Assembly (NCBI GenBank): GCA_964451415.1
Contig: CAYVHU010000003.1
Span: 1-64,000, forward strand
DNA: 64,000 bases
Direction: 5' to 3'
DNA from: CAYVHU01 sp964451415
GTDB taxonomy: Bacteria > Pseudomonadota > Alphaproteobacteria > Rhodospirillales > Magnetovibrionaceae
Shown: one piece after another, positions 34,411-42,640 of the stretch
Layout: every line of letters begins with the position of its first letter
Position numbering within the stretch: the stretch's first letter is position 1
Translations under genes and position numbers: made by a program
Notes under the pieces: model-generated
The model's database searches: none
What the model was told of the DNA's origin: nothing
What the model saw: the letters and a program-made list of their open reading frames with translations, nothing else

Positions 34411-35219
34411 CATTGATGACAAAAGACGAATATCCACCAATTCTCGTGAACAAGGATCACCAGGAAAAGTCTGTTTTTTTGCCGGAAAATTTATTGCGTG
34501 AGGCGCGTCGCCAAAAAAATATCGCCGTAGGAAAAGTTCCTGATGTCTGTCTGCTCGACCCTGACGGCGACATTGTGCGGTGGCTAATCGCTAGTGGCAA
34601 GGCGCAACGCAGTGTTCACTGGGCTTGTTACCACACAGATCTTTTTATCTTTGAGGCCGAAGGTGGGCGTATCGGCGTGATTGGAAATGCGGTGGGGGCT
34701 TCCTTCGCGGTCTTGTTGGCGGAACAACTGTTTGCTTCGGGGTGCAAGCTTTTGATTAGTATGACTTCTGCGGGGCAGGTTGCTCCCGATCTGGAAACAC
34801 CGTGTTTCGTTCTCATCGACAAGGCGTTGCGTGACGAGGGCACCAGCTATCATTATCTGCCGTCCTCAAGGTTCGCTCACGTTTCTGCGAAGCTATTGCC
34901 TCCCCTTGAGAAAGCCTTTGAGAAAAGTGCGCCGGCGGTTGTTCGGGGTGCCGTCTGGACCACAGATGCCCCGTATCGTGAAACCGCTACGGCCATTGCC
35001 GCGCATCGTGAAAATCATATTCTGGCGGTGGAAATGGAGGCTGCGGCTCTGTACGCCTTTGCCGAATCTCGGAACAAACCGGTTGTGTGCTTTGCCCACA
35101 TCACCAATCAGATGGCGATTCGGGGAGATGATTTTGAAAAAGGTGAGGCTGATGGCGCATTGGCCAGCTTGCGGGTTGTCAATGCCACCGTTTTCGCCCT
35201 CGCGGCCGCGTGCCTGTAA
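34407..35219 (+). CDS. Nucleoside phosphorylase-like protein (PNP/UDP family)
   Basis: 270 residues. The PNP_UDP_1 pattern is recognisable: a phosphate-site region (GRIGVIGNAVGASFAVLLAEQL), a central CKLLISMTSAGQV, a TTDAPYRET loop, and the nucleoside-binding block ILAVEMEAAALYAFAESRNKPVVC. This family cleaves nucleosides to base and ribose phosphate; the specific substrate cannot be read. It stops within an imperfect tandem repeat (cgtgcctgtaaggc twice, the second copy after the stop codon). It lies about 250 bp before norC. Confidence 0.75.
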   Translation: MTLMTKDEYPPILVNKDHQEKSVFLPENLLREARRQKNIAVGKVPDVCLLDPDGDIVRWLIASGKAQRSVHWACYHTDLFIFEAEGGRIGVIGNAVGASFAVLLAEQLFASGCKLLISMTSAGQVAPDLETPCFVLIDKALRDEGTSYHYLPSSRFAHVSAKLLPPLEKAFEKSAPAVVRGAVWTTDAPYRETATAIAAHRENHILAVEMEAAALYAFAESRNKPVVCFAHITNQMAIRGDDFEKGEADGALASLRVVNATVFALAAACL

Positions 35220-35357
35220 GGCAACACGTGCCTGTAAGGCGATAAGCGTTTGCCCTGGTGAAAATATGCTGATTCCCTTCTTCGTTCATTGTCATGACAT
35301 ATCGCCTCATTATCATGCATGGTTGTGAAACATAATTTCGTCACATTTTTGCCTGGA

Positions 35358-35373
35358 CTTAACCAAAGTTAAG
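35358..35373. promoter_or_regulatory. CRP/FNR-type (NNR/NnrR-like) dyad upstream of norC
   Basis: A perfect dyad CTTAAC-N4-GTTAAG is centred about 101 bp before the norC ATG. The core TTAAC-N4-GTTAA is close to the type of site bound by NNR-family NO-responsive activators upstream of nor genes in Paracoccus, as I recall them. If the dyad sits at -41.5, transcription would start near 35407, leaving a leader of about 60 bases. No NNR gene is in the window. Confidence 0.5.
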
Positions 35374-35466
35374 GACGCGTCGGGGGAGTTCGGGTTGACT
35401 CTGTCCTCAAGGGGAGAATCCGAAGTGTTAGCGGAGTAATCGTGAACATCACGAAGGATATTGAAT

Positions 35467-35919
35467 ATGTCTGAAGGCTTGACCAAATCAGCCGCCCGAA
35501 ACATCTTTTTCGGCGGCACGGTTTTTTTTCTCGTCATTCTGATCGGTTTAACGGTCAATAGTTATAACTACATTGTAACGACCTCGACCAATCCTGCGAC
35601 TCTTACGCCAAGCGTCGCCCTGGGAAAGGCCGTGTGGGAACGCAATTCGTGCATCAACTGCCACACCATCTTGGGTGAGGGGGCCTACTACGCACCAGAA
35701 CTGGGGAACGTGTGGGCACGTTATGGCGGATTGAAGGATCCTGATGGTGCCCGCCAAGGTATCAAGGACTGGATCACCTCGCAGCCATCTGGTGTTGAAG
35801 GCCGTCGGCAAATGCCGCATTTCAAGCTGACTCCAAAGGAACTGGACGGACTTGTCGACTTTTTCCGTTGGGTCAACACCATTAAGACCAACAACTGGCC
35901 ACCAAATCTGGCCGGTTGA
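35467..35919 (+). CDS. norC: Nitric oxide reductase cytochrome c subunit NorC
   Basis: 150 residues. One membrane helix (about 14-36) anchors a periplasmic cytochrome c domain with the heme site CINCH (62-66), the context ILGEGAYYAPELGNVWARYG typical of NorC, and a methionine ligand in RRQMPHF. It passes electrons to NorB for reduction of NO to N2O. The ATG at 35467 has an AAGGA site 8 bases upstream; an in-frame TTG at 35461 is too close to that site. Followed 28 bp later by norB. Confidence 0.96.
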   Translation: MSEGLTKSAARNIFFGGTVFFLVILIGLTVNSYNYIVTTSTNPATLTPSVALGKAVWERNSCINCHTILGEGAYYAPELGNVWARYGGLKDPDGARQGIKDWITSQPSGVEGRRQMPHFKLTPKELDGLVDFFRWVNTIKTNNWPPNLAG

Positions 35920-35947
35920 TCGAGCCGGGTACGAGGAGAAAAATATC

Positions 35948-37294
35948 ATGAAATACCAAACTCAAAGGCTGGCTTACCCATATTTTCTTGCGGCGATGGG
36001 CTTGTTCCTGGCGCAGGTGATTGTCGGTCTTATCGCCGGCACGGTGTATGTGTTTCCCAATCTGTTGGCGGTTACGATCCCGTTCGACGTATTGCGCATG
36101 ATCCACACCAATACGTTGATTGTATGGTTGATGTTCGGATTTTTCGGCGCGGCCTATTATCTGGTTCCCGAAGAATCGGAAAATGAAATTCACAGCCCTT
36201 TCATTGCGAAATTGCAATTCTGGCTTTTCCTTGTCGTTGCCGCTTTGACCGTGGTTGGGTATCTGTTCGGTATTCACGGGGGACGGGAGTTCCTGGAACA
36301 GCCCCTGCCGAGCAAGATCGGAATTGTCGTTGTCGCCTTGATGTTCTTGTACAATATCTCGTTGACCTTGTTGAAAGGGCGCAAAACTGCGGTCTCCGTG
36401 ATTTTGATCATGGGGCTGTGGGGTCTGGCTTTGTTCTACCTGTTCGCTTTCTACGATCCGAACAATCTGGCCGTGGATAAGATGTTCTGGTGGTACGTGG
36501 TGCACATGTGGGTCGAGGGCGTGTGGGAACTGATCATGGCGGCAATCTTGGCCTTCTTGTTGATCAAGATGACCGGCATTGATCGTGAAGTGATTGAAAA
36601 ATGGCTTTATGTTGTTGTTTCCATGACCCTTTTCTCGGGGCTGCTGGGGGTAGGACACCACTACTACTGGATCGGCACGCCGGGGTATTGGGAGTGGATC
36701 GGCACCGTGTTCTCCACGCTGGAGGTCTTGCCCTTCTTCACCATGGTCGTGCTCGCCTTCATGGTCGTGCGCAAGGGGGGACGTAACCATCCCAATCAGG
36801 CCGCAATGTTGTGGTCCCTGGGCTGTGCGGTTCTGTCCTTCTTCGGTGCGGGTGTATGGGGGGTTTTGCACACCTATCCTGCGGTCAACTACCTGACGCA
36901 CGGCACACAACTTACGGCGGCGCACGGACATCTGGCGTTCTATGGTGCCTATGTCATGGTGAACCTGGCGGTTATTACCTATGCCATGCCGCACCTTCGG
37001 GGCATGCAGCCGTACAATCAGACGCTCAATAAGTGGAGTTTCTGGATTACATCCACCGGCGTGGTTTTGATGACCCTGGCTTTGACCGTGGCCGGCATTT
37101 TGCAGTCCTATCTGCAACGTGTCATGGGCGTCAGCTTCATGGAAGTCGCCGACGATATCAGCATCTTCTTCACCTTGCGCGCACTGTCCGGCGTGTTGGT
37201 GGTCTTTGGTGTGATGTTGTTCGTCTATGCGACGCTGAGTGGCGACAAAGCCCAGGTGCGCGCGGGGCATGTCAATCCCCAAGCGGCGGAATAA
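35948..37294 (+). CDS. norB: Nitric oxide reductase large subunit NorB (cNOR)
   Basis: 448 residues with twelve predicted membrane helices. Heme and iron ligand regions are clear: IHTNTLIVW, VEGVWELIMAA, GVGHHYYWIGTPGYWEW and HGHLAFYGAYVMVNLAVITYAMP. It reduces two NO to N2O at a heme-nonheme iron centre. The short form and the separate norC show the cNOR type rather than the fused qNOR. Start ATG 35948 has an AGGAG site. A strong terminator follows, before norQ. Confidence 0.97.
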   Translation: MKYQTQRLAYPYFLAAMGLFLAQVIVGLIAGTVYVFPNLLAVTIPFDVLRMIHTNTLIVWLMFGFFGAAYYLVPEESENEIHSPFIAKLQFWLFLVVAALTVVGYLFGIHGGREFLEQPLPSKIGIVVVALMFLYNISLTLLKGRKTAVSVILIMGLWGLALFYLFAFYDPNNLAVDKMFWWYVVHMWVEGVWELIMAAILAFLLIKMTGIDREVIEKWLYVVVSMTLFSGLLGVGHHYYWIGTPGYWEWIGTVFSTLEVLPFFTMVVLAFMVVRKGGRNHPNQAAMLWSLGCAVLSFFGAGVWGVLHTYPAVNYLTHGTQLTAAHGHLAFYGAYVMVNLAVITYAMPHLRGMQPYNQTLNKWSFWITSTGVVLMTLALTVAGILQSYLQRVMGVSFMEVADDISIFFTLRALSGVLVVFGVMLFVYATLSGDKAQVRAGHVNPQAAE

Positions 37295-37330
37295 GGACGG
37301 CTGAAGTTAAGCCGAAGACAAACTGAGTGG

Positions 37331-37374
37331 GGGAGCGTTATTCGTGATTATGACGGATAATGCTCCCTTTTTTT
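37331..37374 (+). terminator. Terminator between norB and norQ
   Basis: A 14-bp stem (37331-37344 with 37354-37367, two G-U pairs), a 9-base loop and seven T. It lies 36 bp after norB and 26 bp before norQ, so norQD expression needs read-through or another promoter. The split may keep the structural subunits in excess over the accessory proteins. Confidence 0.85.
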
Positions 37375-37399
37375 CTTGTGTACTTGTGTGGATATCTTC

Positions 37400-38191
37400 A
37401 TGAACGCACCCGATTTCGAGATCCCCTTTTATCTTCCCGTGGGCAAGGAATGCGAGTTGTTCGAGCACGCCCATAAAAACAAGCTGCCGCTGATGCTGAA
37501 AGGGCCGACGGGATGCGGGAAAACCCGCTTCGTTGCTCATATGGCGGCGCGTCTGGGTTTGAACCTGCAAACCGTTTCGTGTCACGACGACCTGACGGCG
37601 GCTGACCTGACCGGGCGCTATTTGTTGAAAGGGGGGGAAACGCAGTGGATGGACGGCCCTTTGACCCATGCGGTGCGCATGGGCGGGGTGTGTTATCTCG
37701 ACGAAGTCGTCGAGGCGCGCAAGGACGTGAGTGTGGTGCTGCACCCATTGAGTGACGATCGGCGCATTCTGCCCCTGGAGCGCACGGGGGAAACCCTTGA
37801 GGCGGCGGATAGTTTTATGCTCGTCGTGTCTTACAATCCAGGCTATCAGAACATTCTCAAAAGTTTGAAGCCCAGCACGCGCCAGCGCTTTGTGGGCCTC
37901 AGTTTCGATTATCCCGCTCCGGACACGGAGATCCGTATCGTTGCGGAGGAATCCGGTTTGGATATGCAAAGCTGCGTGCCGTTGGTCAATCTGGCGACGC
38001 GCATTCGCGCCATGAAGGATCAGGATTTGGAAGAAGGGGCCTCGACCCGTCTGTTGGTGTATTGCGCGACTTTGATTCACTCGGGCATGGGGGCGCTGGA
38101 AGCTTCGCGGGCGGCCTTGATTGAACCGCTTAGCGACGACGACGATGTCAAGTCCGGGCTTGAAGAAGTGGTTCGCGCCACATTCGGCTGA
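37400..38191 (+). CDS. norQ: Nitric oxide reductase activation ATPase NorQ (MoxR/CbbQ family)
   Basis: 263 residues. AAA+ domain with Walker A GPTGCGKT, Walker B CYLDEVVEA, and a MoxR-type core (HDDLTAADLTGRYLLKGGETQW). NorQ works with NorD to insert the nonheme iron into NorB. The ATG at 37400 starts the family sequence (FEIPFYLPVGKE); the earlier frame start at 37376 adds only an unlikely Cys-rich stretch. The gene lies 11 bp before norD. Confidence 0.95.
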   Translation: MNAPDFEIPFYLPVGKECELFEHAHKNKLPLMLKGPTGCGKTRFVAHMAARLGLNLQTVSCHDDLTAADLTGRYLLKGGETQWMDGPLTHAVRMGGVCYLDEVVEARKDVSVVLHPLSDDRRILPLERTGETLEAADSFMLVVSYNPGYQNILKSLKPSTRQRFVGLSFDYPAPDTEIRIVAEESGLDMQSCVPLVNLATRIRAMKDQDLEEGASTRLLVYCATLIHSGMGALEASRAALIEPLSDDDDVKSGLEEVVRATFG

Positions 38192-38202
38192 GGAGCGACA
38201 TC

Positions 38203-40140
38203 GTGGCCTGGAGCGACATTCTCGAACCGGAAGAATTCATCGGAACATTCTGGCACCGCCTGGTGAGTGCGCAGGGCAGCTACCCCCACTACCGCGATGC
38301 CGCCGTGCGTCTGGAGGACGTGCGCACCATGCTGAGCGTGTTCTTTCACGGCGTTGGCGGGGATATCGGGCTGGATCTTTTGGGCGCGGTGGCGCAGGAA
38401 AAGAAACATCGTCTCGGTCTTCTGATGAGGCTGGGCGCCGAGCGGGAAAGAATGGAGACCGCGCAGCGCAATGCCGAAACGCTTACCTTGCCCAATGTCA
38501 TTGACTTGTTTGACGATCCTGATCTTAACCGCAAACTGTATCTGTGGTTGACGGCCTACATGGCATTGGCCGAAACACCGAGCGCAAACGCGCCTGGTGA
38601 TCCGTTGCAGCGCGACTTGCTGGCGTTGCAGGCGTATGCGCGCAACAGCTCTCGGGTTGTGGCGCGCTTGCCGGGATTGAGCGGGGTTTTCGATCGCTTG
38701 GCGCTTCGCGTGCGCGCGGCACGTCCGGTCCATCGAAGGCCTCCTGCCGAACAGATGGTAGAAGAGGTCGTCGCCGCTTTGTTGGGGGGGGACGAGCCAC
38801 AAGATTGGGCGATGTGGGGGTATGTTTCCGAAGGACAAGGGGCGCTTTGCGATTTCAAGGCGCCCGTTGGATATCGACCGTTTTTGCCGGTGCCCCTGTG
38901 GGGGGAGGTTGCGCACCTTGACTTTGCCGGAACCCGTGAGGGTGACGACGCGGAGGAGGACGTCGAACCTCAAGAGCGCAAGGATATGCGGGACGGGCGC
39001 AAGTTTCGCGCCGAACGGCGCGACAACGACCAGAGTGAACGCGACGATCCCATCGCCTTGGATCGTTTCGAACACCTTCTTACCTTGGCCGACATGGTCA
39101 ACGTCAACCGTCCCATCGACGATGATGAAGATAAAGACCCCATGCGCGCGGCGGAGGATCTGGATCACCTCACATTGTCGAAAAACGACAAGAAAACGGC
39201 CTCGTCCATCAGGCTCGATCTGGACCTTCCCGCGAACGCCGTGGACACCTCCAGGCTTCTTGCGAAAATCACTTATCCCGAGTGGGACTATCGCACCAAG
39301 CGTTACCATCGCGATCATTGCATCGTCATGAGCGGGATCGCCGATGAGGAAGGCGAGGACTGGACCCCCGACGCGGACGGTCGCAAACGTATCCGCAAGG
39401 TGCGGCGTCAATTCGAGGCCCTGCGGAGCAAACGCGAGCGCATCCCGCGGGAGCTTGACGGTCGCGAACTGGATATCGACGCTTTGATCCGCGCGCGCTG
39501 CGACCTGCTTGCCAGCGGCGAGGGCAGCGACCGCATTTACACCTCTTTTCGTAACGAAAGCCGTGATCTGGCGGTGTTGATCTTGGTGGATGTGTCCTTG
39601 TCCACCGACGCCTGGATGGAGGGACGCCGGGTTCTGGATGTGGAAAAAGAGGCCTTGAGCATTCTTTCGCATGGCTTGACGGCCAGCGGTGATGACCACG
39701 CCATTTACACCTTCACATCGCGCAAACGAACTTTGGTGCATTTGCAGCGGGTGAAGGATTTTGACGAAGACATGTCGTCGACGATCGACCGGCGCATCGC
39801 CGCGTTGAAGCCCGGATACTACACTCGCATGGGGGCGGCGGTGCGCTATGCCACGGATCAACTGAATAAGCGTCCCAACCGCAATCGGTTGCTGTTGTTG
39901 ATCAGCGACGGAAAGCCCAACGATCTGGATCATTACGATGGGCGTTACGGCATCGAAGACAGCCGTATGGCCATTCGTGAAACGCGAAAATCCGGTGCGG
40001 CGATGTATGGCGTGACCGTGGATCGGGAAGCGCGGGACTATTTCCCTTATTTGTTCGGGCGTGGCGGGTGCGCCATTATTCCCCATATCGACCGTCTCAG
40101 TGCCGCTTTGCCTGACATTTTCCGTCATTTGGTGCGCTGA
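38203..40140 (+). CDS. norD: Nitric oxide reductase activation protein NorD (VWA domain)
   Basis: 645 residues starting with GTG. A long helical N-terminal part precedes an acidic, charged middle (EGDDAEEDVEPQERKDMR) and a C-terminal von Willebrand A domain with the metal-site motif DVSLSTD and LLLLISDGKPNDLDHYDG. NorD is the partner of NorQ in cNOR maturation. The length and the VWA end agree with known NorD. No norE or norF gene follows. Confidence 0.93.
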   Translation: MAWSDILEPEEFIGTFWHRLVSAQGSYPHYRDAAVRLEDVRTMLSVFFHGVGGDIGLDLLGAVAQEKKHRLGLLMRLGAERERMETAQRNAETLTLPNVIDLFDDPDLNRKLYLWLTAYMALAETPSANAPGDPLQRDLLALQAYARNSSRVVARLPGLSGVFDRLALRVRAARPVHRRPPAEQMVEEVVAALLGGDEPQDWAMWGYVSEGQGALCDFKAPVGYRPFLPVPLWGEVAHLDFAGTREGDDAEEDVEPQERKDMRDGRKFRAERRDNDQSERDDPIALDRFEHLLTLADMVNVNRPIDDDEDKDPMRAAEDLDHLTLSKNDKKTASSIRLDLDLPANAVDTSRLLAKITYPEWDYRTKRYHRDHCIVMSGIADEEGEDWTPDADGRKRIRKVRRQFEALRSKRERIPRELDGRELDIDALIRARCDLLASGEGSDRIYTSFRNESRDLAVLILVDVSLSTDAWMEGRRVLDVEKEALSILSHGLTASGDDHAIYTFTSRKRTLVHLQRVKDFDEDMSSTIDRRIAALKPGYYTRMGAAVRYATDQLNKRPNRNRLLLLISDGKPNDLDHYDGRYGIEDSRMAIRETRKSGAAMYGVTVDREARDYFPYLFGRGGCAIIPHIDRLSAALPDIFRHLVR

Positions 40141-40251
40141 CAACGCGCGCGCTTGGATGTTAACAAGGTCAACTGAACGTGATAGACAGGCCTTGCTGCG
40201 GATGGATGATCGTTTTCAAGGGACGGTCAGATAATGGGGGGCGCTTCGGGC

Positions 40252-40734
40252 TATGCGCGAAAAATCATTTAAAAACTCAGCCTTTGTCGCCCTGTTTTCT
40301 CTGCTGATTGCAATCAAGATTGCGGGATTGTGGGCCTATGGTCCCATCATGACCCCCGACAGCACCGGATTTCCGGGTTTGCCGACATTATCTTGAACAG
40401 CCGCGCGTGGCTCACTCACGAGAGCCTCAAGGGCTACGGTTACCCGGCCACGGCATTTCGCATTATCGGTTATCCGGCCTTGATCGCCTTGATGAAGGTG
40501 ATCGCCGGGAATTCCTGGGCGTGGTTGATTGTCGGATTTCAGTTCGTTCTCTCTCTGGTGGCCTCGGCCTATGTTTTTTGTCTTGTCAAGCGGGTCGGCA
40601 AAAGCCAGGCACTGGCGCTGTTCGCCCTGATTGCCCACGGGCTCGGCCAGGCGCTAATTCTGGATCAATGCAGGCTTTCATTGCGTGGTTTCCACGGTGT
40701 GACTTTTCGTGCCGTACCAAGGAGTGAGGGATGA
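40252..40734 (+). pseudogene. Frameshifted, truncated multi-pass membrane protein (glycosyltransferase-like)
   Basis: An ATG at 40252 opens a hydrophobic N-terminus (MREKSFKNSAFVALFSLLIA, then IMTPDSTGF) that stops at about 40395. The sequence continues in the next frame (GFADIILNSRAWLTHESLKGYGYPATAF, then membrane helices to VKRVGKSQALALFALIAHGLG) until about 40734. The join near 40370 is consistent with a small indel. The beginning resembles membrane glycosyltransferases with the pattern D-S-x-x-F/Y, but the C-terminal 300 or more residues are missing. The family is a guess. Confidence 0.55.
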
Positions 40735-40805
40735 AAGCTTGAGGCTGTATCGACATGAGCAGTATTTTTACGGGCCGCATTGACGTATGACGATGGCACA
40801 AGCAT

Positions 40806-41282
40806 ATGTTCCCGGAAAATTCCTTTGGCATCGTGAGTGACGTTAACGTGAGTGTGCATCTGATTAAACTGGCCGTCGGCGTGGAAGATGTGGCGCATCT
40901 TGCGCGCATCCAAAAAGCGCGAATCGCACACAATGTCGAATCTGGCCTCGGGGCGTATCATCGCCATGTCACACGGCGCAAACCCCGACGCGAAACGGAA
41001 CTTGTTGACGGCGGTTCATTGTACTGGGTCATCAAGGGGCAGGTGCGCGTCCGCCAGCGCATTTTAGGCATTGAGAGCTTCACCGACGAGCACGGCGTGT
41101 CGCGTTGCGCCATCGTGCTGGACCCCGATTTGATCGCGACGCGACTTCTGCCCCATCGCCCCTTTCAGGGATGGCGCTATCTGGCGTGTGCCAAAGCGCC
41201 GCCGGATCGTGTCGGAGATCCCGGCGACACGGACATTCCCGAGGCGATGGCGGAGGACTTAAGGGCGCTTGGCCTGCTCTGA
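40806..41282 (+). CDS. DUF1489 family protein
   Basis: 158 residues from ATG 40806. Family motifs as I recall them: VHLIKLAVGVEDVAHLA, then ELVDGGSLYWVIKGQVRVRQ, RCAIVLDPDLIATR and RPFQGWRYL. DUF1489 proteins occur mostly in alphaproteobacteria and have no known function. The family usually begins near VHLIKL, so GTG at 40848 or 40854 may be the true start (about 142-144 residues). No clear ribosome site decides this. Confidence 0.85.
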   Translation: MFPENSFGIVSDVNVSVHLIKLAVGVEDVAHLARIQKARIAHNVESGLGAYHRHVTRRKPRRETELVDGGSLYWVIKGQVRVRQRILGIESFTDEHGVSRCAIVLDPDLIATRLLPHRPFQGWRYLACAKAPPDRVGDPGDTDIPEAMAEDLRALGLL

Positions 41283-41352
41283 TTCGAACCTTGGCGCGTT
41301 GGAAAAACCCGTGTAAAGTCGCGCCTTGATCATTTTCAACAGTGGGGATTCT

Positions 41353-41859
41353 ATGGCAGGCAGTGTGAACAAGGTGATCCTGGTCGGTAATCTCGGTCGT
41401 GATCCCGAGGTCCGTTACACTCAGGACAACAAGAAAATCGTCACCATGTCGGTGGCGACGTCGGATTCGTGGAAAGACAAGAATACCGGCGAACGCCGTG
41501 AGAAGACCGAGTGGAACCGCGTCGTGGTTTTTAACGAAGGCCTCGCCAACATTGCTGAAAAATACCTGCGTAAAGGCTCCAAGGTTTACATCGAAGGTCA
41601 GTTGCAAACTCGTAAATGGCAGGGCCAGGACGGCCAGGATCGCTACACCACCGAAGTTGTGCTGCAGGGCTTCAATTGCGCCATGACCATGCTGGACGGC
41701 CGCGAAGGCGCCTCGGGCGGCAGCGGCGGCTATGATGGTGGACCCGGTAGCAGTGCGCCCAACGCCGCCGCCGCGCCCGGTGAGCCTCGTGGTGGTGAAC
41801 CCGGTGGCGGTTCCGCTTCCGTGCCGGGTGCGGACTTGGACGACGAAATTCCGTTTTAG
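41353..41859 (+). CDS. ssb: Single-stranded DNA-binding protein
   Basis: 168 residues. OB-fold N-terminal domain (SVNKVILVGNLGRDPEVRYT, EWNRVVVFNEGLANIAEKYLRKGSKVYIEGQL), a Gly/Ser/Pro-rich flexible linker, and the acidic tail DLDDEIPF that binds partner proteins. SSB coats single-stranded DNA in replication and repair. The ATG at 41353 begins the conserved sequence. The 3' terminator is shared with nsrR. Confidence 0.97.
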   Translation: MAGSVNKVILVGNLGRDPEVRYTQDNKKIVTMSVATSDSWKDKNTGERREKTEWNRVVVFNEGLANIAEKYLRKGSKVYIEGQLQTRKWQGQDGQDRYTTEVVLQGFNCAMTMLDGREGASGGSGGYDGGPGSSAPNAAAAPGEPRGGEPGGGSASVPGADLDDEIPF

Positions 41860-41903
41860 GTGTCTCCGGGGGGAGGGGCTTGCGCTTGTCGCAAGCCGTT
41901 TTG

Positions 41904-41936
41904 AACGGGTCGGATGGTTTTGCCATCCGGCCCGTT
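41904..41936. terminator. Bidirectional terminator between ssb and nsrR
   Basis: A 14-bp stem (41904-41917 with 41923-41936, one G-U pair) and a TTTTG loop lie between the convergent ssb and nsrR genes. The T-run is short on the plus strand and A-rich sequence flanks it upstream, so the hairpin can act for both. Confidence 0.75.
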
Positions 41937-41940
41937 TCGT

Positions 41941-42411
41941 TCAGGCGCGCTGCCGCGACGGTAGCGACGCGCCCGTGCATAGCCCCAAGTCATTCAGCAA
42001 TCGGTCCTTGTTTTCGATCAGATCGCTGAGGGAATACTCATCGAGAACCGCGAAAAAGGCGTTCATCGCCCGGCCCAACCCGATCTTCAAGGTGCAATGA
42101 CAGCTGATGGGGCACGCGATGGCCGTTTGATCGACAAAGCATTCCGCGACGGCCATGTCCGTTTCCGTGCGCCGAATGAGGTCGCCGACATTGATTTGCG
42201 TGGTTCCCCTGGCCAGTTTGAAACCGCCCTTGCGTCCCCGCACGGAGTGAAGATATTGCGCGCGCACCAACTGGTGGGCGACTTTCATCAGGTGGTTTTC
42301 CGAAATCTGAAAATTTTTGGAAATTTCACCAACGGTGCACAGCCGATCTTGATTAAGACCAAGATAGATCAGCACGCGCAATGAATAATCTGTGTATCGG
42401 GTCAGCCTCAA
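41941..42411 (-). CDS. nsrR: Rrf2-family NO-sensing repressor, NsrR-type
   Basis: 156 residues from the TTG at 42411. Winged-helix N-terminus (LTRYTDYSLRVLIYLG, the NsrR start), recognition helix region ISENHLMKVAHQL, wing RGRKGGFKLARG. Iron-sulfur cysteines lie in ECFVDQTAIACPISCHCTL, giving C-x8-C-x5-C with one extra Cys inside. NsrR holds a 4Fe-4S cluster that reacts with NO and de-represses NO detoxification genes, consistent with norCB 4.6 kb away. A frame extension to ATG 42513 is possible but lacks family sequence. The start has a poor ribosome site. Confidence 0.85.
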   Translation of the reverse strand: MRLTRYTDYSLRVLIYLGLNQDRLCTVGEISKNFQISENHLMKVAHQLVRAQYLHSVRGRKGGFKLARGTTQINVGDLIRRTETDMAVAECFVDQTAIACPISCHCTLKIGLGRAMNAFFAVLDEYSLSDLIENKDRLLNDLGLCTGASLPSRQRA

Positions 42412-42640
42412 CGTTTGCGCTTTCGTTTGAATGGGTCCGGGGTTGAGTATAACGGACCGTGCGCAATAAAACGAGCGCGTGTTGTTGTCCGGGATGTTGC
42501 AAAGAACGCACAATCGGGCGTCAAACGCGGCCGAGGTTGTTTTTAGTCCCTTGAAATGCTAGATTTCGAAGCTGAAAAGGCGGTCTTTGCGGGCCGCTTT
42601 TGCCGTCTTGTAATTCATTGAATTCGTTAGGAACTTGTCG

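Noticed and set aside
35290..35299. Palindrome TGTCATGACA upstream of norC as an NsrR site
   Set aside because: It does not extend to the longer NsrR dyads I know; the NNR-type dyad at 35358 is stronger.
35882..37282. Long open frame antisense to norB
   Set aside because: The translation is Gln/His/Arg-rich without hydrophobic or domain pattern, while norB is unambiguous.
38077..40143. Very long open frame antisense to norQ/norD (about 690 codons)
   Set aside because: Mirror of a high-GC coding region; the translation has no family-like sequence and norD is clear on the other strand.
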